Assembly (NCBI GenBank): GCA_009760885.1
Contig: CM019719.1
Coordinates: 37,722,584 to 37,786,583 of the forward strand
DNA from: Achatina immaculata
Lineage: Eukaryota > Mollusca > Gastropoda > Stylommatophora > Achatinidae
Length of the DNA: 64,000 nt
Direction of reading: 5' to 3'
Shown piece by piece: positions 57,701 through 64,000 of the stretch (the first letter of the stretch is position 1; every line of letters begins with the position of its first letter). Both the position numbers and the translations under genes were made by a program. The notes under the pieces were generated by a model. It was not told the origin of the DNA. It searched no databases and saw nothing but the letters and a program-made list of their open reading frames with translations.

Positions 57701-58773
57701 GAGAGCTACACGTACCACGGCGCCTCTGCTCTAGAGGCTGGCCACGTCCGAAATACACCTACACTGGTGAAATTTGCCTAAACCGGCACACACCAGAGGT
57801 GGAACTTGATGGCTAGACATGTCATGCCACTTCCGCTCTAGAGGTTGGTCACGCCTGATATACACCCATACTGGTGAATTATGCCTAAACCGGCTCACAC
57901 CAGGGTGAATCTTGAAGGCTATGCATGTCACAGTACCTCTGCTCTAGAGGTTGGTCACGTCCTAAACACGCCCATACTGGGTTAATATGCCTAAATCCGG
58001 CTCAACCCAGGGGTGGAAGTCACTAGTGGCGAGGATTCGTCCTCCTGGACAAAAGCTCCATGCTGGTCACAACTAGGAAGGGTGGCAGCCACGACCACAA
58101 AATGCTGAAGTCGGAGACACTGGACCAGGGCAGTCTAGATAGGCAACCACCTCTCACCTGGCAGGGATGTTTGCGTATCCTAATCACACTGAGGTTTTCC
58201 GGTGAGAAAGTCCAACACTGGACTGGATGGGCAACCACTTCTCACCCGGCGGTGATACACGGGTTTCTCAAAACACGTTGAGGTTTTCTGGTGAGAAGGT
58301 CCAACTCTGGCCTAGGTGGGCTACCGCCTCTCACCCAGCGAGGATGCACTGATATCCTAAACACTGATATCCTGCGATACGGCCTACGTAAAGCCCCATT
58401 AACACACTGTGCGAACCAACAGTTTAGACAGAAAGAACAAGACATCCAAAGATCTCTTATTATAAGTATTTGTATATTTAACATGTATATGAATGTCACT
58501 CAGTATTTGTATGTTTAAAATATATATGAATGTCACTCTGTATCTGTATGCTTAACATGTATATGAATGTCACTCAGTATTTGTATGTTTAACATATATA
58601 ATGAATGTCACATATGTGTTCCAGATGATGGCGAATTGAGCAACAAAGAGTTTGTTTCTGTGATGAAACGGAGAGTAATGCGTGGCCTTGACCAGCCTAA
58701 AGACACCGGCTTTGTGAAGCTCATCGATGCTGTTATTAAGTGTGCAACATCAAGTCACCTTTACAGTGACTAG
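27427..58773 (+). CDS. MICU1: Mitochondrial calcium uptake protein 1 (MICU1), complete coding set, 12 exons
   Basis: MICU1 is the EF-hand gatekeeper of the mitochondrial calcium uniporter in the intermembrane space. Coding exons are 27427-27773, 29655-29775, 36352-36511, 39343-39380, 44757-44777, 49023-49137, 51361-51443, 51824-52018, 52531-52668, 53515-53623, 54674-54763 and 58625-58773. They total 1566 nt, 521 codons plus stop, all phases compatible. Features in order: basic presequence; membrane segment at about residues 99-115; polylysine at 144-149 followed by GFRDRR (the MCU-contact polybasic region of the family); [21 protein letters not shown]-hand 1 loop [12 protein letters not shown] (281-292); EF-hand 2 loop [12 protein letters not shown] (470-481); and Cys512 at the position of the cysteine that links MICU1 to MICU2. 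Human MICU1 is about 476 residues. Exon 5 is an extra microexon. A non-coding 5' exon is likely, since an acceptor precedes the ATG. Confidence 0.95.
28523..28945. mobile_element. hAT-like non-autonomous DNA transposon with 8-bp TSD
   Basis: Left end CAGTGTTTCCCAAAGTGG, a typical hAT-type terminus. The right end, read on minus, starts CAGTGCTACTTCC and is imperfectly related. Flanked by gtgtaaat (28515-28522) and atgtaaat (28946-28953), 7 of 8 identical. Interior has G tracts and no transposase. In MICU1 intron 1. Confidence 0.65.
29655..29775 (+). CDS. MICU1: MICU1 coding exon 2 (acidic linker and polylysine)
   Basis: Encodes [20 protein letters not shown], an acidic linker, then [15 protein letters not shown], matching the EEKKKKRSGFRDRK region of human MICU1. 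Acceptor GAAG|A is weak; donor AGG|GTAAGT is strong. Confidence 0.9.
31090..35574 (-). mobile_element. LINE family D, nearly full-length RNase H-bearing non-LTR retrotransposon
   Basis: 4.49 kb flanked by cttgccgctagt (31078-31089) and cttgccactagt (35575-35586). Minus-strand order: a possible ORF1 remnant (35353-35044); endonuclease start ([23 protein letters not shown]) in 34977-34405; the rest of the endonuclease ([18 protein letters not shown]); RT ([89 protein letters not shown] with catalytic YADD); RNase H ([35 protein letters not shown]); and a Cys-rich C-terminus ([19 protein letters not shown]). RNase H after RT fits the I/Nimb/Ingi group. The tail is (GAA)n. A 1050-codon frame (34276-31124) is open; a TAG at 34404-34402 and a 1-bp shift near 34360 break it from the endonuclease start. 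Confidence 0.92.
31124..34276 (-). pseudogene. LINE D ORF2: endonuclease C-part, reverse transcriptase, RNase H
   Basis: 1050 codons without a stop. Residues ~1-50 are the end of the AP-like endonuclease (SDHRP), ~270-560 the RT with YADD, ~800-930 the RNase H with the [16 protein letters not shown] and SHC/EKADHLA positions. In RNase H the third motif reads VILTGARS where the 6761-7414 copy has VILTDARS, so a probable catalytic Asp is lost. The last ~60 residues are the zinc-knuckle-like tail. Upstream coding is broken by one stop and one frameshift. Confidence 0.85.
35950..36310. repeat. ~70-bp tandem repeat next to MICU1 exon 3
   Basis: The unit taaagatagtttatgggact... recurs near 36055, 36121, 36191 and 36261, with an older unit near 35985. 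Units at 36121 and 36191 are almost identical; outer ones are diverged. The array ends about 40 bp before the exon 3 acceptor. Confidence 0.85.
36352..36511 (+). CDS. MICU1: MICU1 coding exon 3
   Basis: Acceptor ttcccttgcag|ATT. Encodes [40 protein letters not shown] and [10 protein letters not shown], highly conserved in MICU1. Donor GAAG|GTTTGT. Confidence 0.96.
36655..37866 (-). mobile_element. LINE family E, 5'-truncated RT (FADD type)
   Basis: A 404-codon open frame on minus: [80 protein letters not shown] (catalytic FADD), then [16 protein letters not shown] and the [11 protein letters not shown] segment to LRALCDV. The tail on minus is (ATATAAG)n. Flanks attctgttatt (36644-36654) and attttgttatt (37867-37877) look like a duplication inside a pre-existing tandem repeat. 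The N-terminal half is missing. In MICU1 intron 3. Confidence 0.88.
37867..38030. repeat. ~54-bp tandem repeat, 3 units, target of LINE E
   Basis: Units start at 37867, 37921 and about 37975 (attctgttattagggccagc...). They are diverged at 10-20% by eye. LINE E sits at the first unit boundary. Confidence 0.75.
38474..38581. repeat. 54-bp tandem duplication
   Basis: Two units (ttatgatgaacatgtggtag...) at 38474 and 38528, one mismatch seen. Non-coding, MICU1 intron 3. Confidence 0.9.
39089..39187 (-). mobile_element. LINE family D, 99-bp 3' tail insertion with TSD
   Basis: The last ~80 bp of family D plus (GAA)n tail (minus: GCGAACGAAGAAGAAGAAGA). The 12-bp duplication atcccgtgagat / atcccatgagat (39077-39088, 39188-39199) brackets it. 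A very short 5'-truncated insertion, 156 bp before MICU1 exon 4. Confidence 0.88.
39343..39380 (+). CDS. MICU1: MICU1 coding exon 4
   Basis: 38-nt exon encoding [13 protein letters not shown], matching human LGLDQYIIKRFDGKK. Acceptor tggaacag|GT, donor ACT|GTAAGT, phase 0 exit. Confidence 0.9.
40797..41190 (+). mobile_element. tRNA-like SINE candidate
   Basis: Head TGGTCTCAGGGTTAGA resembles an A box. About 40 bp on, GAGTTCAGATCCC resembles the B box GGTTCRANTCC. A second A-box-like TGGCTGAGCAGATAGG follows near 41115. The end is A-rich (gaacaacgaaaacgaaaact). No clear duplication found. MICU1 intron 4. Confidence 0.55.
41200..44756. other. MICU1 intron 4, right part: no gene seen
   Basis: AT-rich intron. 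A ~30-bp repeated phrase (ctgttctaga.ggatggcatgg) occurs at 42742 and 42797, and a T-rich duplication (ctgtctcacgttctgttt) at 44420-44472. No open frame here resembles a protein. Confidence 0.6.
44757..44777 (+). CDS. MICU1: MICU1 microexon (7 codons), probably alternative
   Basis: 21 nt encoding KDNLADL between a pyrimidine-rich acceptor (ttcaccataatag) and a consensus donor TTG|GTGAGT, phase 0 on both sides. Skipping it gives exactly the human spacing between the FD of exon 4 and SIFY of exon 6 (15 residues). In vertebrates an alternative microexon (EFWQ, the MICU1.1 isoform) is inserted in this same interval. Expression is not shown. Confidence 0.65.
44778..49022. other. MICU1 intron 5: no gene seen
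   Basis: AT-rich with T tracts. Open frames at 45517, 46701 and 47725 match no family I know. 45830-46040 is less AT-rich than its surroundings and may be an old repeat, but no boundary is visible. Confidence 0.6.
49023..49137 (+). CDS. MICU1: MICU1 coding exon 6
   Basis: Acceptor tttattttcag|CGT. Encodes [20 protein letters not shown] and [18 protein letters not shown]. Donor TCTA|GTATGT. Confidence 0.95.
49803..50255. repeat. 38-bp tandem repeat interrupted by a LINE tail
   Basis: Units of tgcacttgttattaataatg plus gtgttttacagttcttatt lie on both sides of 49863-50121, two before and three to four after. MICU1 intron 6. Confidence 0.85.
49863..50121 (+). mobile_element. LINE 3' tail (family G) inserted in a tandem repeat, with TSD
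   Basis: Encodes the end of an RT ORF ([20 protein letters not shown], ...[18 protein letters not shown]) then a stop and a (GAT)n tail, gatgatgatgatgat. The 11-bp duplication attaataatgt at 49852-49862 and 50122-50132 is perfect but is also the repeat unit's own sequence. Confidence 0.8.
50975..51102 (-). mobile_element. LINE family E, 128-bp 3' tail with TSD
   Basis: Encodes [29 protein letters not shown] (one peptide, split here), identical to the end of the element at 36655, plus a (ATATAAG)n tail. The 12-bp duplication gtcaggaacata at 50963-50974 and 51103-51114 is perfect, so the insertion is young. MICU1 intron 6. Confidence 0.92.
51361..51443 (+). CDS. MICU1: MICU1 coding exon 7 (EF-hand 1)
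   Basis: Encodes [20 protein letters not shown] then DFDEFSK. The loop [12 protein letters not shown] keeps Asp at 1, Asn at 3, Asp at 5, Gly at 6 and Glu at 12, so calcium binding should be intact. Donor AAG|GTAAGG. Confidence 0.97.
51824..52018 (+). CDS. MICU1: MICU1 coding exon 8
   Basis: Encodes [20 protein letters not shown] through [20 protein letters not shown] to REINKIE, the segment after EF1. Acceptor tcccataag|GTG, donor GAG|GTAATT, 65 codons in phase 0. Confidence 0.96.
52085..52430. repeat. Degenerate tandem repeats in MICU1 intron 8
   Basis: Four to five units around gatatctgtaaccctttaaa (52085-52290), then a pair of gccacatcagatggctgatt units (52309 and 52387). Confidence 0.75.
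52531..52668 (+). CDS. MICU1: MICU1 coding exon 9
   Basis: Encodes [31 protein letters not shown] and a basic stretch. Matches the human pseudo-EF-hand region ([20 protein letters not shown]). Acceptor gtctttttag|TTT, donor AAG|GTTAGG. Confidence 0.95.
53515..53623 (+). CDS. MICU1: MICU1 coding exon 10
   Basis: Encodes [36 protein letters not shown]. Very close to human [19 protein letters not shown]. Acceptor catttcag|GGC, donor CAAG|GTAACC. Confidence 0.96.
54333..54633. mobile_element. hAT-like short non-autonomous element
   Basis: Ends CAGGGGTGTCCAA (54333) and TTGGACATCCTTA (54621-54633) form an imperfect inverted repeat. Flanks cactaaaa and aactgaaa match at 6 of 8. The body has the GGGCCACA-type sequence common in hAT relics. 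MICU1 intron 10. Confidence 0.55.
54674..54763 (+). CDS. MICU1: MICU1 coding exon 11
   Basis: Encodes [20 protein letters not shown] and [10 protein letters not shown], the entering helix and first loop residues of EF-hand 2. Acceptor ttttttccag|AA, donor AACA|GTGAGT. Confidence 0.95.
54985..55105. repeat. ~38-bp tandem repeat, left arm
   Basis: Units with atatgaatgtcactcagtat ttgtgttta. The same units reappear at 58463-58612 beyond the composite copy C. Confidence 0.75.
55666..55735. repeat. ~66-bp direct repeat, left copy
   Basis: tgcgatatggcctacgtaaa ... acagacagaaagaac recurs at 58373-58440 with a few differences. The pair brackets the composite element copy C. Confidence 0.85.
56091..56493 (+). 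rRNA. 18S rRNA 5' fragment 1 (about the first 400 nt), pseudogene
   Basis: Starts TCTGGTTGATCCTGCTAGTA, the eukaryotic SSU 5' end. It then runs through ATGCATGTCTAAGT, GAATGGCTCATTAAATCAGT and AATTCTAGAGCTAATACATG to GGGGAATCAGGGTTCGAT, where SSU homology stops abruptly. It has substitutions at normally invariant sites (CTGCTAG for CTGCCAG). Not a functional gene. Confidence 0.92.
57161..57311 (+). rRNA. 18S rRNA 5' fragment 2 (about the first 150 nt), pseudogene
   Basis: Starts TATCTGGTTGATCCTGCCAG and is collinear with SSU to GGATAACTGTGG. It then switches to CTGCTGTTGGCGAG of the composite body. The upstream ~140 bp is highly similar to that before fragment 1, as expected for external transcribed spacer. 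Confidence 0.92.
58373..58440. repeat. ~66-bp direct repeat, right copy
   Basis: Partner of 55666-55735. It directly abuts the truncated end of the composite element. Confidence 0.85.
58463..58612. repeat. ~38-bp tandem repeat, right arm
   Basis: Four units of catgtatatgaatgtcactc agtatttgtatgtttaa. It continues the array at 54985-55105 and ends about 12 bp before the last MICU1 exon. Confidence 0.85.
58625..58773 (+). CDS. MICU1: MICU1 coding exon 12 (EF-hand 2, C-terminus, stop)
   Basis: Encodes [40 protein letters not shown] and ATSSHLYSD then TAG. It completes EF-hand 2 and has the family cysteine. The C-terminal tail differs from human, which ends WDFALPKQ. Acceptor gtgttccag|AT. Confidence 0.96.
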
Positions 58774-59128
58774 ATGCCAAGAGATACAATTTGTGTGATT
58801 TCAATTTCCCCCCGGTTGGAAAATGAACACTTCTCCATCACGTGTTTGTGAACAATTTGATTTACCCTGTGGAAGAAGAAATCTATAATTTGAAGTTTAT
58901 TGGAGTTAACTATAGATATTCTCATAGCCTAGATTTGAAAGTCTGCCAGACGGATGTGATAGATGCTGATTTTTTATATTTCATAGTGTCAGTTTTATTT
59001 ATAATTTTCTTAGTAGGATTTTTTTTTAACTTTGGATATTTTGTTTCTTTTTTCTTCTTCCATTCACATTAATGTGAAGAAGTTGTGATCATATCATCAT
59101 ATGAAGAACTACTTACTGACAGCAGAGT

Positions 59129-60370
59129 AAATAAAAAGAATCTACATCTGATCTAAACATACTTTTTTTAGCAATAGATTAACTTGCAAATAAAATTGAT
59201 AAGTAGATGAAAATTTATGCACATATAATTAAAGGAGTCCCTCTGTAGTTTTAAGCTTGAACAACTCAAGATGTGGATGCACAGTATTAAGTGAGCATGA
59301 AAAATTTCAAAGAAAGTGATCACAGGCCACTACATTTTTTTATTTCTTAAAAACGTAACGGATATTGTATCTTTAATTAATTGTGAACATTGAGCCATGT
59401 TTCTTTAGTTGTGAGCTGCCCTACCTGAGACTTGTCAAACTACAGCTACACAGTGTTTATGTGGTTGTTTTTGTATTTATACATTTGTTGCTACACTTCA
59501 TACATGAAATGACTGACATCTGGCATTTGTATTTGATTTTATAACCATTAATTCATCTGGCTCACTTGTTTACAGAGAGGAGAAACACTTTCTTCAAAAT
59601 CTCTTTGACATTTCTTGTCACGTTGCAGTAGATGATGATAAGCCCCAGGTTATGAGCCATTTTAGCTTGGCAGGTTGTAATGGGTTTCATTATTGCAAAT
59701 GAAAACAGTAAGAGGCAGATTTCTCAGTAGAAAATAAAAAATATAGGTTCTTCAATACCTAGGCTTGAAGGCGAACAATACAAATGTGCACTAAAGTAAG
59801 AGCACTGCTGTCATCAACCCTGTTGACATTTAGTTCATTTGAAGGCTGGGGTTATTACAAAAGTAGTTTGGTGTATGGAACAGGTTTTTAATATTTCTCA
59901 GTAAAGTAAACTTTAAGTAATATTGTATTGAGATATAATTATCATTCAGATGTCCTCTTTTTGGGTTGTTGGAGGAGCATTAACTCTTGATGGTGTAAAT
60001 TTTTTCACATGTAAAGTGACCTTCTTTGTAGCAGCTAAACTTATTTTGTTGTTTGATTCTGTCATATGTATCCATGTGTAAATTATACCAGTTTTTTTTT
60101 GCCCCTTTTTAAACCTAAATGTACTCATGAACTGACAACACAGTGTGACCAAATATCATGAAGTTCCAGGTCTGAAAAACTTGCTGCAAAGTGGCAGTGC
60201 TGACGGAACAGTGTTAAAAAAAAAAAAACCTTTTACAAACTAATTGTACATGTAGCATAAACAGTCTGCTATTTAATCTCTTGTACAAAATATACATGAT
60301 TTGGTTCTGGCAGTATGTGGAGTTGGTATGTGTAGTGCTGTCCTCTTATTCTGAAGCATGCTGTAATAAA
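59129..60370 (+). terminator. MICU1 3' UTR with two candidate poly(A) signals
   Basis: AATAAA at 59129-59134 and again at 60365-60370. The sequence between is AT-rich and holds no gene. Alternative 3' ends are possible. Confidence 0.5.
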
Positions 60371-60716
60371 GAAATTAGTTGATTTATGAGTTATATTTCA
60401 TTTATGGTACTACAAATATTAAATGGGATCTTCTGAATATTGCAAAACTTCCTATTGCCCACTCACTTTCTTTAATAATGGATAAAGGAGATAGCCGCAT
60501 TGAAGCCTGCAGGACAGATTTCAGTTTACACTTTGAAATTCTGCTCCTTCTGCTTCTTCAATCTCCCTGGAACTGCGAGCTGGTGTTCTTTGCAGCTGAT
60601 ACTGCGAAATGTTGAGGCATAGCATCATGTTGGCTTGGGAGTTGGTTATGGCAGCTAGTTTTTCAGTCCCGAGGTGCAGCTAAAAAGCAGAGAGTGTGCA
60701 ATGCATTTTTAGCAGA

Positions 60717-61254
60717 CTTCACCGCGCCATTAGGAACAGAATAGGCCAAGCAGAGACTGCATTTCAGAGAATGAGAAACATATTAACCAACACATCCTTA
60801 TCAATGAATGTTAGAAAACGAGTCCTAAAATGCTATATTGAACCCATCTTGTTATATGGAAGTGAATCATGGACAATAGGCAAGTCTGCACAAAAATCAT
60901 TGGAAGCAGCAGAAATGTGGTTTATTAGAAGAATGTTACGAATCCCCTGGACAGCAAAAATAACTAATGAAGAATGTATGAGAAGAGCTGGAGAGACAAA
61001 AAAACCTTGTCAAAAAGATAAGAGAGAGACAATGTACTTTCATAGGACATGCAGTGAGAAGAGGGGGCATTGAAAATATTATAACAACAGGAAAAATAGA
61101 AGGAAGAAGATCAAGAGGAAGACCAAGAGAAATGATTCTGGACAGTCTGACTGGATGGTGTGAGAGGAGATCACCAACTGAACTCATGACCTGCATGAAG
61201 GATCGGGTACTCCGGAGAAGCATAATAGCCAACGCCAGTCGGCACGGCACATGA
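60717..61254 (+). mobile_element. LINE family B, 5'-truncated 3' fragment
   Basis: Encodes RNRIGQAETAFQRMRNILTN, LKCYIEPILLYGSESWTIGK and, after a frameshift near 61010, MRRGGIENIITTGKIEGRRS to the stop, then the tail gatgatgattc. Close in sequence to 3493-4030. 350 bp past the distal MICU1 poly(A) signal. Confidence 0.87.
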
Positions 61255-64000
61255 TGATGATTCACCACCATGGAGACTGGCAATCCCTGCCCCGTTAACT
61301 AGGCTAGGCCTGTTTCTGGGCATACCAAAGGAGAAGTGGAACAGGGTCTTGGTGGTCAGCTACGATTTGCCAATTCCAATGTTGGCATGTTAGCTATGAG
61401 TCATTAATTGCCAAAACAGACAGCGTCTTTGCCCACTTCTATTTCCGCATGGGATAAAGAGCTAGAAGTAAAAAATATGATATCAGACACAAAAGTCATG
61501 AGAAAGTTCACTAGATCTGCAAATGAACATAGAAAAAAGTACCATCAGTTTGTTTTCTCCAAGGTACATATTAAGGATATGTGCCTATGGATTTGTTCCA
61601 AGTGAAATGTTGAAGAGCCTCATTGCCATGATCTTGCTCAAAATAGCTCAACACCACACCAGGTCGTAACATATGGTCTCATTTGTGATTTACAACTTTA
61701 AAAACCAAGGACAGTGTATCATCATAGTTGTCATTACAAAAAAATATTTCTTTCACATTTTCTTGTTATCTGTATTTCTTAAATTATTAATGTATGAAAT
61801 GAGAACCCATTTTCAGCCACTGAGTTTAATATGTTCCAATACAAAATTTATTCCCTGTACTGTTCTAGCAGAAATCATATAATCCACATGAATCTCAAGC
61901 TTAGCAACAGTTGTGAAAGATGCTCCTAGAACAACCTTATGAAAGATAATGTTAGCTACTATGATGATCTTATGAAAGATAACGTAATAAGTGCATCCCT
62001 GACTAATTTTGCTATGTATGTTTGCTCCTTATGACAGTAACTTATAGTGCCAAAATATGATTAGGAAAACATATTTCTCAAATATTGATTAGTCACTTAG
62101 AAAATGATAGGAACAGTGAATGGCATACACTAAAAAAAAGAAAAGGGTGGGGGGGGGGGGGGGGGGGAAGAGAGCAGTTATAAGAGTTAAATTTTCAACA
62201 CATTGTATATATTGATAAAGAACAAATAAGACAGGAAGAATTATAATGTAAATCTTCAAATTGTTGAAAATCACATACAAAACTTTCAGAGATATGACTG
62301 AATATAAACCACACACAACCACTGCAGCATTTATAAATGTCCACTGATGTTCTTGGCCAAAGCAAAGTCCCTGTAGTGGGAATGGTCAGATTTTCAAACA
62401 ACTGGCTGTACAAACTGGAAATCTTCATCATCTGCTGTAAAGCATGAGGGGCTTATTTTAGTTTTGTGCCAGGTATGTGGTTCTAGATAATGATATTCTA
62501 TTACCTCCAAAGGATCCCTTGGACATCATCATCTTGGGCGCCCCCCCCCCCCCAATTGGTCTTACAACACATCTTTTGCTATTACAGGCATGCAATGATA
62601 ACTAGTTGTGCTGCATTCTGATGAGGTGATGAAACCACTTATCTTTCACCTCTTGAGTATTTTTGCTGTGGTACTTATTTTTCTGACAATTCTCCTATGT
62701 CATAAAGCATGACTGGCAACTCTTCTGAGACATCACATTGTGCAGATGTACTTGTGTGAGTAAATATGCTGCTTATTTATGCACTTTATCTCTGTGAATA
62801 CAAGTGGATATTTCAGCAAAGGAGGCAGCTAGTATGTTACTGTGTTGGCTTTTTGGCATCTGCTTTTGATTGGCCTATTTTATCATCTATTGTGAATGTT
62901 TCTACTGTATTTAAATGCAGCAACTTAATTTTAATAATCAAGTGCTGACATGGATTTTTAGCAATTTTGATGCTCTGACTGCATGCTTTTGTTTCTGTTT
63001 TGCATTCACAGATCTCCATGCTAAATTTCTTACACACAGTGAGTGAAGTTGCAGCTCGTCATTGTAGAACAAGCATTTCCATTGATTGAAAAACTAAATC
63101 ACACATGCTTGGTTTGGAAAAGATATTTGTATTTTAACAGCGTAATAAAAATTAGACATAAAAATTACAGTATTTACTAACCACTTCATCTAGAGGCATT
63201 TCACACTTAAACTCATTGTGAGGCTGATATTATAGCAGCACTCATCTTCAGGTGCGAAAATAACATACAGCAGTTTTAATATTGATGTAATCATAATGAA
63301 TGTAAAAGACAGTTACTTTGAAATCAGGCAAGATGTAAAACCAAATATATCTTGGGAGTTTGGGAGTTGCAGGACATACATAGCTCTCATAATATGAAGT
63401 TGTTGACACTGCTTTTGCTAATTATTTGTTCTTTTAAGTGCAATGTTTGACCAGTTCATCTTCATTTCCACACATCTCATAGCATCATTCTTCCAGTTTG
63501 TCCTTGCAAATCCTTTCTTTTATTTCTTGTGTTTTCTTGATAGTGTCTTTGGGAGAAAGATTATCAGATAATTCAAAGGTCTCTGACAATGATAATATTT
63601 TGCACTTTTGCTTAGCTACAATAATGAAATACCAATTGAGGGAACACTTTTTTTTGTAAGTTTCTTGCCTTGTTTATTCTGAACAAATATCTCATTTACA
63701 AAAACAAACTCCAAAAAAAAAAAAAAGGAATGATGGCATTCTCACAAATGAACTATGCTGATATTCTAAATTATGAAATTAAGAGAACTAAATGATTATT
63801 TACACTGACAGAGTTTAGGTGAAATACAGTAACAGGAGTGAGGCAAACAACCTTTCACCATGATCAGAAAGTGTGATGGCAGTATTTTTGGCAAACTAGT
63901 TTGAGAGACCCATGTGATAAATACCACTGAACTGAAACTAGAAGCACTGCTTAACTTTAAAAAATGTACTTTAAAGAAAGTATTTTAAAAAGTGCTAATA
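61255..64000. other. Intergenic 3' flank, no gene seen
   Basis: AT-rich with a G tract at 62148-62168 and a C tract at about 62540. Open frames are short and unrecognised. 61260-61390 is less AT-rich (tgccccgttaactaggctag) and may be an old repeat. Confidence 0.5.

Larger units (their letters stand above)
55732..58370 (+). mobile_element. Composite element copy C with two 5'-ETS/18S rRNA fusions
   Basis: Plus-strand order: ~200 bp of unknown; probable ETS (about 55930-56090); 18S 5' end (56091-56493); body segment starting GCTGTTGGCGAG, truncated at about 56700; a second, longer probable ETS (about 56700-57160); 18S 5' end (57161-57311); a body starting GCTGTTGGCGAG again and running through the hairpin modules to three ~88-bp modules (58140, 58228, 58318). 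It stops at 58370 without the GAA tail seen in copies A and B. Flanked by ~66-bp direct repeats. In the last MICU1 intron, same strand as the gene. Confidence 0.75.

Overview
This window is intron-rich, AT-rich animal nuclear DNA with no bacterial features. It carries parts of four conserved eukaryotic genes, rebuilt exon by exon from homology and GT/AG splice signals, in a dense background of transposable elements. The number and type of LINEs (RNase H-bearing I/Nimb-like, YADD and FADD types), a Penelope-like element and the protein sequences suggest an invertebrate, perhaps a mollusc or other lophotrochozoan. The species cannot be fixed from the window alone.

Layout, left to right. (1) 983-1922, minus: the first two coding exons of MRPL12 (mitochondrial ribosomal protein bL12m); the gene runs off the left edge. 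(2) 2121-7946, plus: TMA16 (60S biogenesis factor), two coding exons, head-to-head with MRPL12 across only 198 bp. Its 5.2-kb intron holds three LINE insertions, one nested in another. (3) 9429-17980, minus: a complete PCNA gene, six coding exons and 261 codons, exactly the human length, with two E2F-type sites just upstream. (4) 18000-27420: intergenic or 5'-intron DNA with several retroelements. (5) 27427-58773, plus: a complete MICU1 gene (mitochondrial calcium uniporter gatekeeper), 12 coding exons and 521 codons, both EF-hands intact, with an extra 7-codon microexon. (6) 59135-64000: 3' flank with one LINE fragment.

The most unusual content is a long non-coding repeat called the composite element here. 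Copy A (18847-20169) and copy B (30246-35673, split by a LINE) are bounded by target-site duplications and end in a (GAA)n tail like that of the nearly full-length RNase H LINE inserted into copy B. Copy C (55732-58370, last MICU1 intron) carries two fusions of probable 5'-ETS plus the 5' end of 18S rRNA to the start of the element body. The two 18S breakpoints differ but the body start is the same. This suggests a non-autonomous retroelement mobilised by the LINE, with template switching onto pre-rRNA or capture of pre-rRNA sequence.

Other mobile DNA: four insertions of one FADD LINE family with the same 3' terminus, each with target-site duplications; three copies each of three further LINE families; a Penelope-like GIY-YIG fragment with a degenerate hammerhead-like motif; a piggyBac-like element; two hAT-like elements; tRNA-like SINE candidates; and many local tandem repeats.
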